DNA from: Pseudomonadota bacterium | GTDB taxonomy: Bacteria > Myxococcota_A > UBA796 > GCA-2862545 | Length of the DNA stretch: 63,178 nucleotides | Direction of reading: 5' to 3' | NCBI GenBank assembly: GCA_023954855.1 | Contig: JAGSGY010000026.1 | Span: 1-63,178 of the forward strand | Notes under the pieces: model-generated | What the model was told of the DNA's origin: nothing | The model's input: only the letters and a program-made list of their open reading frames with translations | The model's database searches: none | Program-made: the position numbers and the translations under genes | Part shown: in pieces, positions 1 through 8,600 of the stretch | Numbering within the stretch: position 1 is the first letter of the stretch | Layout: every line of letters begins with the position of its first letter

Positions 1-2
1 GC

Positions 3-1427
3 ACCCGGTACCAGAGCCCCCTTGTCGCTCGGTATGCCAGTCCAGAGATGTCTCACGCCTTCTCGGACGAGAAGAAGTTCCGCACCTGGCGCCGCCTCTG
101 GCTCGCCCTGGCGACGGCGGAGCAGGAGCTGGGACTCGAGATTCGCGATGACCAGCTCGCTGAGCTTCGCGCGCACCTCGACGACATCGACTACGACGTG
201 GCCGCCGCCTACGAGAAGGAGCTGCGTCACGATGTAATGGCGCACGTGCACGCCCTCGGCGACGTGGCTCCGAACGCCCGTCCCATCGTGCATCTGGGCG
301 CGACGAGCTGCTACGTCGGCGACAACACCGACCTGATCGTGCTGCGGACGGCGTTGGACCTGACCCTGCCGAAGATCGCGACCACCATCGCCCGGCTCTC
401 CGACTTCGCTCGCAAGTACGCAGACCTGCCGACCCTGGGGTTCACGCACTTCCAACCGGCGCAGCTCACCACGGTCGGCAAGCGCGCCACGCTCTGGATC
501 CAGGACCTGGTCATGGACCTGCGCAACCTGACCCGAGCGCGTGATGACCTGCGCTTTCGCGGCGTGAAGGGCACGACCGGCACGCAGGCCAGCTACCTGA
601 CGCTCTTCGACGGCGACGATGCCAAGGTCGAGGCGCTCGACACGAAGGTCGCGACGGCGATGGGCTTCGAGTCCTCGTACGCCGTGACCGGCCAGACCTA
701 CACCCGCAAGGTCGACCACGACGTGCTCTGCGCCCTTGGGTCCTTCGCGGCGTCCGCGCACAAAATTGCGACCGACATCCGGCTGCTCGCGCACCTCAAG
801 GAAGTCGAGGAGCCCTTTGGCAAGAAGCAGATCGGCTCGTCGGCGATGGCCTACAAGCGCAACCCCATGCGTTCGGAGCGCGTGTGTGCGCTCGCTCGTC
901 ACGTGATCACGCTGCAGCTCGACACGGCGCAGACCGTGGCCGTGCAGTGGATGGAGCGCACGCTCGATGACTCCGCCAACCGTCGTCTCTCGCTGCCCGA
1001 GGCCTTCTTGGCCGTCGACGGCATCCTCGAGACGCTGATGAACGTGGCGGGAGGCTTGGTCGTCTACCCGGCTGTCATCGGCCGCCGCGTCGAGAGCGAG
1101 CTGCCGTTCATGGCGACCGAGAACCTGATCATGGCGATGGTTCGTCGCGGTGCCGACCGCCAAGAGGTCCACGAGGCCATTCGCACCCACGCCATGGATG
1201 CCAGCTACCGCGTCAAGGCCGAGGGCAAGGACAACGACCTACTCGACCGCGTGCGTGCCGACGCCTTCTTCTCGCCCATCCACGGCGACATCGACGCGCT
1301 GCTCGACCCCTCCACCTTCGTCGGACGGGCTCCGGCCCAGACCTACGCCTTCCTCGATGGTGAGGTCCGTGAGGCGCTCGAACCCTGGAAGGACCAGCTC
1401 TCGGGCGGTTCGGAGCTTCGAGTCTGA
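3..1427 (+). CDS. purB: Adenylosuccinate lyase, eukaryote-like type (5' partial)
   Basis: This lyase cleaves adenylosuccinate to AMP and SAICAR to AICAR in cytosolic purine synthesis. The frame is open from base 3, upstream of the ATG at 48, and those codons read [11 protein letters not shown], which matches the N-terminus of the animal enzyme as I remember it. The true start is therefore outside the window. The fumarase/aspartase superfamily signature [16 protein letters not shown] is present, as are [29 protein letters not shown] and [10 protein letters not shown]. These blocks resemble human-type ADSL more than the short bacterial PurB (the E. coli or Bacillus types). The stop overlaps the next ATG by one base (TGATG), so translation is probably coupled to pdxH. 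Identity is very sure; the eukaryote-like assignment is from memory. Confidence 0.95.
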   Translation, partial: TRYQSPLVARYASPEMSHAFSDEKKFRTWRRLWLALATAEQELGLEIRDDQLAELRAHLDDIDYDVAAAYEKELRHDVMAHVHALGDVAPNARPIVHLGATSCYVGDNTDLIVLRTALDLTLPKIATTIARLSDFARKYADLPTLGFTHFQPAQLTTVGKRATLWIQDLVMDLRNLTRARDDLRFRGVKGTTGTQASYLTLFDGDDAKVEALDTKVATAMGFESSYAVTGQTYTRKVDHDVLCALGSFAASAHKIATDIRLLAHLKEVEEPFGKKQIGSSAMAYKRNPMRSERVCALARHVITLQLDTAQTVAVQWMERTLDDSANRRLSLPEAFLAVDGILETLMNVAGGLVVYPAVIGRRVESELPFMATENLIMAMVRRGADRQEVHEAIRTHAMDASYRVKAEGKDNDLLDRVRADAFFSPIHGDIDALLDPSTFVGRAPAQTYAFLDGEVREALEPWKDQLSGGSELRV

Positions 1428-2011
1428 TGGGCTGGGGCACCGATCCAACCGCTCTCCTCGACCTTTGGCTTGCCGAGGCGCACCCGACGGAGCTTCGCGT
1501 CTCCGAGGCGATGCAGCTTGCGACCAGCACCGCCGATGGACGTCCGTCGATTCGCACCGTGCTGCTGAAGAGCCACGATGCGGCAGGCGTAGTGTTCTTC
1601 ACCAACTTCCTGAGCCGGAAGGCACAGGAACTCAACGCCAATCCCCATGCGGCGCTGCTGTTCCACTTCAAGGGACTCGAGCGGCAGGTCATCGTCGAGG
1701 GGCGGGTCGAGCGCGTCGATGCCTCTGAGAGCGATGCCTACTTCGAGAGCCGGCCCCGCGGCAGCCAGATTGGCGCGTGGGCCAGCCACCAGAGTGCAGA
1801 GACCGAGGGGCGTGCCGCGCTGCTTGAGAGCGTCGCCGAGGTCGAGGCGCGCTTCGAGGGACAAGAGGTCCCGCGTCCGCCGCACTGGGGTGGCTACCGG
1901 GTCGTACCCGACCGCTGGGAGTTCTGGCAGGGGCACGAGAGCCGTCTGCACGAGCGCTGGGCGCTGACCCGCGACGGCAATGGCTGGGTGGGTGGCTGGC
2001 TGCAGCCCTAG
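1427..2011 (+). CDS. pdxH: Pyridoxamine 5'-phosphate oxidase
   Basis: This FMN enzyme oxidises pyridoxine or pyridoxamine 5'-phosphate to pyridoxal phosphate, the last step of vitamin B6 salvage. The 194-residue protein has the family blocks in order: RTVLLK and FFTNFLSRKA for FMN and phosphate binding, RQVIVEG, SRPRGSQIGAWAS, and the C-terminal PPHWGGYRVVPDRWEFWQG followed by RLHER. The length is slightly short at the N-terminus compared with the roughly 215 residues of E. coli, which is common for the family. The start overlaps the purB stop by one base. The C-terminus ends WLQP, close to the usual RLAP. The convergent gene on the other strand stops one base further on. Confidence 0.96.
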   Translation: MGWGTDPTALLDLWLAEAHPTELRVSEAMQLATSTADGRPSIRTVLLKSHDAAGVVFFTNFLSRKAQELNANPHAALLFHFKGLERQVIVEGRVERVDASESDAYFESRPRGSQIGAWASHQSAETEGRAALLESVAEVEARFEGQEVPRPPHWGGYRVVPDRWEFWQGHESRLHERWALTRDGNGWVGGWLQP

Positions 2012-2012
2012 G

Positions 2013-2741
2013 CTAGTAGCCCGAGTACCACATCGTGATGCCGCCAGGACCTGGCGAGCCAATCGTGATGTCGACGCGCGACGACCCGCGGGTCACCGAC
2101 GCACTTCCGTACGTGTCGGAGGGCGCCACGGTCTCGACATCCCACCCGCTCAGAACGAAGGCGCGCAGGATGTCGTTGAGCATCTCGCCGCCGCTCGGCC
2201 CCCCAAATCCGTCCCAGGTGACCTCGACCATCGTCGAGGAGCTTCGGATCTTGCCGCCCTTGAAGTCGAAGGCGAGGGTGTCCCAGGGTGCGACCAGCAC
2301 ACGGTTGTAGCGAGTGACGGTCATTTGGCTGGGGGAGGGCATGCCATAGCCGCCACCGTAGCCACCGTAGCCACCGCTGTAGGACTGTGAGGCATCGAGC
2401 TGTAGCTCTACATCGCCTTTCGAGAAGCGACGACCGTACGCGTACACGGCGACGTTGGAGTCCTCGACCCAGCCCTCCGAGCGCAGGTGGTCACCGTACA
2501 GCTCGAACATCTCGGCGTTGGTGCTCATCTGGTGGTACGTCGTCATCGACGTGTCGCCGCTGAGCATCCCGACGTTGACGCCAGGAGGCGGTAGGTTCAG
2601 GTCCTTGAAGACCTGTGGTAGCGGCGCGCCGTAGACGTCGGTGGTCCGGTCGCCTTCGTATTGCGACTGGTCGTAGAACATGCCGCCGCACGCGAGCGAG
2701 AACAGCAGGAAGGGCACGATGGCTGGCAGCCAAGGGCGCAT
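2013..2741 (-). CDS. Hypothetical lipoprotein with Gly/Tyr-rich segment
   Basis: The 242-residue protein starts with a hydrophobic signal ending in the lipobox SLAC, with the Cys near residue 18, so it is probably a lipoprotein. A low-complexity stretch of Gly and Tyr (GGYGGYGGGYG) lies near residues 125-135. The rest is predicted mixed beta with two similar-looking halves that each mention an increment-like field (SEGWVEDSN and LSGWDVETV). No family was recognised. The ATG overlaps the stop of the upstream gene by one base (TAATG) with GGAG 8 nt before it, so the two are an operon. Function is unknown. Confidence 0.8.
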   Translation of the reverse strand: MRPWLPAIVPFLLFSLACGGMFYDQSQYEGDRTTDVYGAPLPQVFKDLNLPPPGVNVGMLSGDTSMTTYHQMSTNAEMFELYGDHLRSEGWVEDSNVAVYAYGRRFSKGDVELQLDASQSYSGGYGGYGGGYGMPSPSQMTVTRYNRVLVAPWDTLAFDFKGGKIRSSSTMVEVTWDGFGGPSGGEMLNDILRAFVLSGWDVETVAPSDTYGSASVTRGSSRVDITIGSPGPGGITMWYSGY

Positions 2742-3928
2742 TAGGGGAGCTCCGACCGCCAGTCGTCCGGACAGTCCGACGCGATTCCGCCGCAGTAGTC
2801 CTTGAGCTCGGCGACGAAGGACGTGTGCCGCTCTCTGGCCGTCGAGTACTGCAGTTCGGTCTCGACCGAGCCGGCGCCATCATGCGTGCGCTTGGCCACG
2901 CCAACGAGCTGCTTCTGCGCCTTGACGCGGATCACGAGTGCCTCGCCGAGCATGCCCTTGTGACGTTTGCCGGTGAGCTCTGGGCCCTGATCGACGACGA
3001 TCTGGCTCCAGCGGATGACTTCGCTTGCGTAGACCTCACCGCGCTTTCCGAGGTAGCGGCCATGGCGGAGCGCCAGACCGGCTTCGTGCTGGCCGGTCTC
3101 GTTGTGGTACCAGGTCAGCAGGTGGTCCCAGACGGCGGGGTCTTCGGAGCCATCGGCGTTGGAGACGAGGAGGCCCATCACGCGGCTGCGGCCGAGCGGC
3201 ATGCGGATCCACCGGCCCTTGAGGCAGGAGACCTCTTGCTCGGTGAGCTTGCCCACCTTGGCCGGCGTGTCGAAGGTCTCGAGGTCTTCGCAGACGTCGT
3301 CCTCGATGACTTCCACGTCCCAGTACGGGCCACAGTCATCGTAGACGAGGCAGGGTGCTGCGACCTGCGTCCAGTACTGGGCGCGCTCGCGGTACGAGGC
3401 AACTCGCTCGGAGTTGAGCGTGGTCGGGTTCTCGTTGTTCCGCTTTTCGGCGATGATCAGCGTCTCGAGACCGGCTTCGATACGCATCTGGTAGAGGCGC
3501 TTCATCCGCTCGCGGTAGACGCGGGCCTGTTTGGCCCACTGCACGCGGTTCTCGATGGCGACGCGAACCCAGCGCAGGCGCTCGAAGGGGCTCGCACTCT
3601 TCTGCTCGAGGAGGATGGCGTACATGTAGGCGACGTCGGCGTCGGTCGTGTTCACCAGGGTGAGGTGACGACGCAGCAGGGCGGCGTAGGTGTCCTGCTC
3701 GCCAGCCATGAAGGCGTTGGTAATCAGCACAAACGAGGCGCGGGTGGCCGCGTGAGGCTCTGCGCTGTTCACGAAGTCTTCGAGACAGGTGCGCTGTTCG
3801 TCGGTGAGCTTCGACTTGAAGGCCGTCGACTCGAGCCCCTCGAATTCACCACAGCCTGCCACCTCTTCCGCTCGAGCTTCGCCCGTGAGGCAGAAGAGCG
3901 TGACGATGAGGAGCGCGAGTAGCCGCAT
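2741..3928 (-). CDS. Hypothetical exported protein
   Basis: The open frame extends to 4105, but the ATG at 3928 is preferred because it begins a clean signal peptide (MRLLALLIVTLFCL...GEARA, cleavage near residue 20). The mature protein is about 375 residues, rich in Glu, Arg and Cys, with two similar segments that start around LTDEQRTCLEDF and LTEQEVSCLKGRW. This suggests an internal duplication of an alpha-helical domain. Cysteine pairs fit a periplasmic or surface location. No family was recognised. It is cotranscribed with the lipoprotein that follows (1-base overlap). A plausible promoter lies at 3981-4010. Confidence 0.8.
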   Translation of the reverse strand: MRLLALLIVTLFCLTGEARAEEVAGCGEFEGLESTAFKSKLTDEQRTCLEDFVNSAEPHAATRASFVLITNAFMAGEQDTYAALLRRHLTLVNTTDADVAYMYAILLEQKSASPFERLRWVRVAIENRVQWAKQARVYRERMKRLYQMRIEAGLETLIIAEKRNNENPTTLNSERVASYRERAQYWTQVAAPCLVYDDCGPYWDVEVIEDDVCEDLETFDTPAKVGKLTEQEVSCLKGRWIRMPLGRSRVMGLLVSNADGSEDPAVWDHLLTWYHNETGQHEAGLALRHGRYLGKRGEVYASEVIRWSQIVVDQGPELTGKRHKGMLGEALVIRVKAQKQLVGVAKRTHDGAGSVETELQYSTARERHTSFVAELKDYCGGIASDCPDDWRSELP

Positions 3929-3980
3929 ACGAAACAACCTCGAGTCCGTATCGCCGGGCGCCGGCAATCTGGACCCTTGC

Positions 3981-4010
3981 ATTCTACCGGGGACCGCATT
4001 GGATTGTGAA
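3981..4010 (-). promoter_or_regulatory. Candidate housekeeping promoter for the 3928-2013 operon
   Basis: Read on the minus strand, TTCACA (4010-4005) and TAGAAT (3986-3981) are 18 bases apart and close to the -35 and -10 consensus. The -10 lies about 53 bases before the preferred start at 3928 but after the longer ORF start at 4105, which supports the shorter start. This is a pattern match only. Confidence 0.45.
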
Positions 4011-4079
4011 AATTCTCTTACGCCTGTCATCGTGCTTTGCGCCTCGTGCTCCGTGAACACAGCATTCACAGTCGAAAAG

Positions 4080-4112
4080 AACAACGCCCGGAGGCCGTGA
4101 AGCACTCCGGGC
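4080..4112 (-). terminator. Intrinsic terminator of sodB
   Basis: On the minus strand, 25 bases after the sodB stop, GCCCGGAG (4112-4105) pairs perfectly with CTCCGGGC (4093-4086) around an 11-base loop. It is followed by GTTGTTCTTTTC, a T-rich run. An 8-bp GC stem with a T tract is a standard Rho-independent terminator. Confidence 0.75.
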
Positions 4113-4137
4113 GATCCGACATCGGTGTCGTGCGACC

Positions 4138-4734
4138 CTACTTTGCGCCGCCGAAACGAGCGCCGACGTCATCCCAGTTCACCAGGCTGGCGAAGAAGGT
4201 GTTGACCCATTCGGCGCGGCGGTTCTGGTACTTCAGGTAGTAAGCGTGCTCCCAGACATCGACGGCCATCAGCGGCACGGAGCCCCACTGGGACGAGTGC
4301 TGGTGGTTCAGAGTCTGGAGGATCTCGAGCTTGCCAGTGAGGCGGTTCCAGACGAGCAGTCCCCAGCCGGAGCCCTCGACCGAGGTCGTGGCGGCCTTGA
4401 ACTGAGCCAGGAAGGCGTCGAACGAGCCGAAGTCGGCGTCGATCTGCGCGGCGAGAGCGCCCGACGGGGTGCCACCGCCACCGGCCTTCATGTTGGTCCA
4501 GAAGATGGTGTGAAGCACGTGGCCCGAGCCGTGGAAGGCGAGGAGCTGCGAGAGCGCCTTGACGGAGCTCATGTCGCCACTCGCGCGGGCAGCTGCGAGC
4601 TTTTCTTCGGCGGCGTTGAGGCCCTTCACGTATCCAGCGTGGTGCTTGTCGTGGTGCAGGCGGACGGTCTGCTCGTCGTAGTGCGGCTCGAGAGCGTCGT
4701 AGGCGTACGGAAGGGGCGGGAGCTCGTAGGGCAT
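4138..4734 (-). CDS. sodB: Superoxide dismutase (Fe/Mn family)
   Basis: This enzyme dismutates superoxide to oxygen and hydrogen peroxide in the cytosol. From the ATG at 4734 the protein is 198 residues and begins MPYELPPLPYAYDALEPHY, the usual start for the family; the longer reading from 4773 adds a non-conserved tail. The metal ligands are visible: His27 in RLHHDKHH, the His of GHVLHTIFW, and Asp and His of DVWEHAYYLKYQNRR. The Gln in the NHQHSSQWG region and GGGGTP do not decide between Fe and Mn, so the sodB symbol is nominal. It has its own 133-bp upstream gap and a strong terminator, so it is probably monocistronic. Confidence 0.95.
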   Translation of the reverse strand: MPYELPPLPYAYDALEPHYDEQTVRLHHDKHHAGYVKGLNAAEEKLAAARASGDMSSVKALSQLLAFHGSGHVLHTIFWTNMKAGGGGTPSGALAAQIDADFGSFDAFLAQFKAATTSVEGSGWGLLVWNRLTGKLEILQTLNHQHSSQWGSVPLMAVDVWEHAYYLKYQNRRAEWVNTFFASLVNWDDVGARFGGAK

Positions 4735-4867
4735 AGGGTCTCCAGGATCACGGCGGGTTGCAGCCGATGGCAAAGGCCACTCGCCTAACGACTGGAGACG
4801 AGGTGTGCACTATGTTGCGGCGATGTTCTGGCTCGAGGTGGGCGAACGCTGTGTCCCAGCCGCGAGA

Positions 4868-5344
4868 TCAGGCGTTGAGCCGGGGATCCTTGGGGCCCTC
4901 GACCGGCGTGACCAGGACGCCGTGGCGCGACAGGTACTCGACGCCATTTGCCCCGGCGTACCCGCCATCGATCACGTAGACCCGCTTGATGCCGGCATGG
5001 TGAATCAGCTTCGCGCAGAGAATGCACGGCTCGCCGGTCACGATCAGCCACGCATCGCGGCATCGCACGCCATTTGCGGCGGCGTTGCACACGACATTCA
5101 TCTCGGCGTGGTGGCAGCCGATCTCCATGCGGGTGCCAGACTGCACTTCCATGGTATCGCGCAGGCAGGTGTCGCCTCCGCAGAGGGCCCCGCCGCTGCG
5201 CGGGCCGCCGTTGTAGCCATCCATCAGGATGACGTTGCGCTCGGGGTCGACGAGCAGCGCTCCAAACTTGCGACGCGGGCAGTTGCTGGCTTTTGCGAGG
5301 GCCAGGCACTGCTCGATGCGGATGCGCAGGTGCTTTTCCTTCAA
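4868..5344 (-). CDS. dCMP deaminase (ComEB-like cytidine deaminase fold)
   Basis: The protein probably deaminates dCMP to dUMP for dTTP synthesis. Zinc-site motifs are present: His79-Ala-Glu81 and PC107xxC110, plus the extra CGGDTC...GTRMEIGCHHAE segment typical of dCMP deaminases. The open frame extends to 5458 into the upstream gene, but a TTG at 5344 with GGAG six bases before it, 13 bases after the upstream stop, gives a 158-residue protein of normal length (MKEKHLRIRIEQ...). That start is preferred. It is the last gene of the rsgA / outer-membrane protein / deaminase operon. Cytidine-type deaminases of other specificity cannot be fully excluded. Confidence 0.9.
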   Translation of the reverse strand: MKEKHLRIRIEQCLALAKASNCPRRKFGALLVDPERNVILMDGYNGGPRSGGALCGGDTCLRDTMEVQSGTRMEIGCHHAEMNVVCNAAANGVRCRDAWLIVTGEPCILCAKLIHHAGIKRVYVIDGGYAGANGVEYLSRHGVLVTPVEGPKDPRLNA

Positions 5345-5357
5345 GGGACGCTCCAGG

Positions 5358-6020
5358 TCAGAACCGATAGCCCACCGTGACCCAGGTCGTGGCCCCGATC
5401 TCGGCCTCGATGTGCACCTTGTGGCTGGCCCAGTAGTAGAGGTAGACACCGCCGACAAAGCCGGGGCGCCACTCGATGCATTCGGTAGAGAGGCTGGGGT
5501 CGCAGACGACGTCTGGAATGGAGCCCACGCCCATTCTCAATCCGACGGCGCTCTCGGACTTTCCGTCTCGGACGAACTCGGCGATCGCGATGGCCCGTGG
5601 CGCGTAGCCAATCGGTCCCACCTCGACGGCGCCAAACCCAGCGCCGAACAGCATCTCGCCGCCGACTTCGAGGCCGAAACGCATGTCCATCGCCTGCTGC
5701 TCGAGCGGTGCGATCAACGTGCCGCCGACCGTGTTTCGCACGATGAGCGGCCCCTGAGCGCTGATGCCGTTGAGCTGTTCGCGGCCCGACGGCAGGGTCT
5801 TGTACGCCCACGAAAAGCCCCAAGCCGGGGCGATGCGCCCATGCAGGGAGGGCTTGGTCGGTGAGGCCATCCACGAGAGATCGATACCCGCGATCGGGAG
5901 CCGCGTGGACTGGGCCAACCCGATGCCCGCTGAAAGGGCGGGTGCGCGGTGGGGTACCGGCTCGTCGACGGTCTCTGGGGGAGACTGCGCGAGGGCTGAT
6001 GTGAGGAGGAGCCAGAGCAT
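5358..6020 (-). CDS. Hypothetical outer-membrane beta-barrel-like protein
   Basis: The 220-residue protein has a short signal peptide (MLWLLLTSALAQS) followed by a Pro-rich linker. Alternating hydrophobic/aromatic strands follow, and the protein ends in VTVGYRF with the terminal Phe expected of a barrel recognised by the BAM complex. No family was recognised. It lies 32 bases after rsgA and 13 bases before the dCMP deaminase, so it is probably in one transcript with two cytosolic enzymes; nothing in it explains that link. An outer-membrane location is an inference from composition and the C-terminal Phe. Confidence 0.75.
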   Translation of the reverse strand: MLWLLLTSALAQSPPETVDEPVPHRAPALSAGIGLAQSTRLPIAGIDLSWMASPTKPSLHGRIAPAWGFSWAYKTLPSGREQLNGISAQGPLIVRNTVGGTLIAPLEQQAMDMRFGLEVGGEMLFGAGFGAVEVGPIGYAPRAIAIAEFVRDGKSESAVGLRMGVGSIPDVVCDPSLSTECIEWRPGFVGGVYLYYWASHKVHIEAEIGATTWVTVGYRF

Positions 6021-6052
6021 GAGCGGCGCATAGCATGGCGCTCACCCCGCTG

Positions 6053-6982
6053 TCAGTAGCGGCGGTCCTGGACCTCGGTGACCTGGCCAAGCAGGGTCCG
6101 GTACGAGTCCATCAGCGGCTCGGAGAGCTCTTCCTCGGCCACGCAGCCCTCTTCGCCGGGACGATGCAGGCAGTCGCGGTACTTGCAGACGAGGTCGCGC
6201 ACCCGCGGGAAGTGGCGGCCGATGTCCTGTGCGGTGAGCCCAGCGGGCGTAAAGTTGCGAATACCTGGGGAGTCAGCGATCTCTCCCCCTCCGGGCAACG
6301 CGAACAGCCGCGAGTGCGTGGTGGTGTGCTTTCCGGTGCCCCAGAACTCGCTGATCTCAGCGACGGGGCCGACGTCCAGGTCGGGGAGCAGCACCTGTAC
6401 CAGCGAGGTCTTGCCAACGCCGGACGATCCCACGAGTGCCCACGGCCGGCCTGTGGCGTGCTCGGCGAGGAAGGCCTCGAGCTCTTCGATTCCCGCCTTG
6501 GGGTCGATCGACGTGCGAAACACAGGGAGGTCAGCGTGCTCTGTGCGGCGTGCAATCTGCAGCTCGGTCTCGTCGTCGACGCCGAGGTCGGTCTTGGTAA
6601 CGACGAGTGCCGCATCGAGGCCAAAGACGTCTGCCGCGACCATGTAGCGGTCGAGTAGGGCAGCGCGAAATCCGGGCTCCCGGGCGCTGACGGCGATCAG
6701 CAGACCACCGAGATTCGAGGCGAGCACTTGTTCACGGCCGCGGTGGTCCATGCGCACGAGCGCGCGCTCACGAGGCTCCACGGCCACAATCTTTCCGCCC
6801 TCGCCCTGGGCAGGTACCCAACGCACGCGATCGCCGATGACCGCGCGGTGTCCGGAAAGAAAGCAGACGCGCTCACCCTCGTCATCGCGGACCCGTACAC
6901 GACGTCCCACCGTCTCGACAACCCGGCCAGTGCGGGCGTCTGTAGGAATCTCTTTGGTACGTGGGGAGCGCTTTCTTGCCAC
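6053..6982 (-). CDS. rsgA: Ribosome small subunit-dependent GTPase RsgA
   Basis: This circularly permuted GTPase helps mature the 30S ribosomal subunit. Domains appear in order: an N-terminal OB-fold (TGRVVETVGRRVRV), then the permuted G motifs with TKTD (G4) before the P-loop GSSGVGKTSL (G1), GKHTTTH (G2) and DSPGI (G3), then a C-terminal zinc knuckle with VCKYRDCLH and a further Cys in EEGC. The length of 309 residues is normal. The start is GTG at 6982 and lies 66 bases from the divergent gene at 7049. It heads a three-gene operon. Confidence 0.96.
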   Translation of the reverse strand: MARKRSPRTKEIPTDARTGRVVETVGRRVRVRDDEGERVCFLSGHRAVIGDRVRWVPAQGEGGKIVAVEPRERALVRMDHRGREQVLASNLGGLLIAVSAREPGFRAALLDRYMVAADVFGLDAALVVTKTDLGVDDETELQIARRTEHADLPVFRTSIDPKAGIEELEAFLAEHATGRPWALVGSSGVGKTSLVQVLLPDLDVGPVAEISEFWGTGKHTTTHSRLFALPGGGEIADSPGIRNFTPAGLTAQDIGRHFPRVRDLVCKYRDCLHRPGEEGCVAEEELSEPLMDSYRTLLGQVTEVQDRRY

Positions 6983-7048
6983 GGGTGCGCTTAGCTCGGC
7001 TGTCCCACGATGGCGACGAGACCGCTATGATGCCTTTGCGGAGGTCAG

Positions 7049-7522
7049 GTGAAGAAACTCATCGGTGCAGTGCTGGTTCTCGGAGTGATGGGCGTCGGGC
7101 TGTTGTTGCTCGGCGTACTCGTGGCTGGCGGAACCTACCTGATGGTCGGCAGCGAGCCGGAGTTCACTGCGGAAGAACCCGGTCTCGAAGCCGTTCTTGG
7201 ACGCGGCGACGAGGTGGCCGAGGTGGCCGAGGTGGCACCTACGCCTGAAGAACCGGAACCCGCGGCCGAAGCACCCAAGCCAGCGCCTGTTGCCGCTCGC
7301 CCCTCGCCCTCGCCCTCTCCGAGGCCCACGCCCCGGAAGGCCGCGCCTCGCCCTGCTCCCGCTCCGACGCCCGTGGCACCGGCGCCCGAGCCCGAGCCTG
7401 AGCCCGATCCACTCGAAGAACTCCCCGAAGATGAGGCGGAGTCCCTGGACGAAGTCATGAACGACTTCGTCATCGAAGACCTCGACACCGAGCCCGAGCC
7501 GCGAAAGCGGCGTAGGCGCTGA
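7049..7522 (+). CDS. Hypothetical membrane-anchored Pro/Glu-rich protein
   Basis: A GTG start with GGAGG a few bases upstream opens a 157-residue protein. An N-terminal transmembrane helix (residues 4-33, many Val, Leu and Gly) is followed by a disordered Pro/Ala/Glu linker with PAPAPTP and PEPEPEP runs. It ends in an acidic segment and a final cluster of Arg/Lys (RKRRRR). It has no recognisable enzymatic domain. The protein could tether or organise its neighbours, because it is 7 bases from the next gene in the same direction, but that is a guess. Confidence 0.75.
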   Translation: MKKLIGAVLVLGVMGVGLLLLGVLVAGGTYLMVGSEPEFTAEEPGLEAVLGRGDEVAEVAEVAPTPEEPEPAAEAPKPAPVAARPSPSPSPRPTPRKAAPRPAPAPTPVAPAPEPEPEPDPLEELPEDEAESLDEVMNDFVIEDLDTEPEPRKRRRR

Positions 7523-7529
7523 GGCCCAC

Positions 7530-8600
7530 GTGCGTCGCGACATCCTCGAACTCGATACCTCTCTGAATCGCCAGGTCACGGACCGCGAGCTGTCACTCCA
7601 CGACGTCGAGGCGATTCGACTGTTGCTGTCGGGCAGCAGCGTGGTCGATTGGCAGCGCCTCGCATTCACGGACTACTCCGAGGTCGACCGCTACCTGGCG
7701 ACCTTGCTTCTCGACATGAACCGTGGCGAGGACCGCGAGCGCGTTCGCTACGTCTTCAACGAGTCGGTTGCCTACCTCGAAGAGCAGATTCAGCTGCGTT
7801 TTCCGAAGGACATCCGCGATCCCGCCGATGTGCGCGACCTGTTCATCTGGGCTTCCTCCCGCGGTGGTTTCCGGCGCCGGCAGATCCTGTCGTGCGTGAT
7901 CCTCAAGCTGATGCACGTCATCCAGCACATGGAAGCCGCAGATCTACGCTTTCAGACGGCGATCTCAGAGGCTGCCCTCTTCGACCTTGCCGAGGACCGC
8001 ATCCTCAACCAGGCCCGCGACATGCAGGACCGAGGATTGCCGATCGTGGCGCTGTATGGCAGCCGCAAGTCGCGCAGCAGCGTCATCACCAAGCTGATCG
8101 CCAAGCGCGAGAACCTCGCGGCCACCATTTTCGACAAGCTTCGATACCGCATCATCGTCGAGAAGCACGAGGACCTGCTGCCCGTCCTCAAGTTCCTCAC
8201 CACTCAGGTGCTTCCGTTCAACTACACGATTCCCGGGCAGAGCCACAACAACCTGCTCGACCCCGACACGCTCTGGCAGGCCCTTCCGCCTGATGCGTCG
8301 GCCCAGCGCGTCGACCGGAGCATGCCGCTCACCGCCGAGAGTGGAAAGAACGAGTTCAGCGGCTCGAACTACCGGATGATCAACTTCATTGCGGACTATC
8401 CCGTCATCTTGCCCGAGACGCCCGCGGACTCCTTCTCGTTCGAGCTCGGTCGCATCGTCTTTCTGATGGTGGAGTTTCAGCTGGTCGACGAAGAGACGGC
8501 TCGGCTGAACGAAGAAGGCGAGAGTGCACATTCACTCTACAAAGACCGCCAGTACGAGGAAGTCTCGAGGCGGCTCAAGCGCGGCAGGGGCCGGCGCTGA
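7530..8600 (+). CDS. Conserved myxobacterial-type protein with a RelA/SpoT-like segment
   Basis: The 356-residue cytosolic protein starts at GTG. Residues about 170-230 contain GSRKSRSSVITKLIAKR followed by IFDKLRYRIIV and a DLLPVLKFL helix. This spacing recalls the (p)ppGpp synthetase fold of RelA/SpoT, where a Lys/Arg- and Ser-containing loop is followed by an Asp and R-x-[IV]-V strand. The rest is mostly helical. I recall an uncharacterised deltaproteobacterial family modelled as TIGR04552 that looks like this, but could not check. It overlaps the phosphatase that follows (TGATG), so the two are made together. Gene reality is very sure; the RelA/SpoT relation is tentative. Confidence 0.85.
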   Translation: MRRDILELDTSLNRQVTDRELSLHDVEAIRLLLSGSSVVDWQRLAFTDYSEVDRYLATLLLDMNRGEDRERVRYVFNESVAYLEEQIQLRFPKDIRDPADVRDLFIWASSRGGFRRRQILSCVILKLMHVIQHMEAADLRFQTAISEAALFDLAEDRILNQARDMQDRGLPIVALYGSRKSRSSVITKLIAKRENLAATIFDKLRYRIIVEKHEDLLPVLKFLTTQVLPFNYTIPGQSHNNLLDPDTLWQALPPDASAQRVDRSMPLTAESGKNEFSGSNYRMINFIADYPVILPETPADSFSFELGRIVFLMVEFQLVDEETARLNEEGESAHSLYKDRQYEEVSRRLKRGRGRR

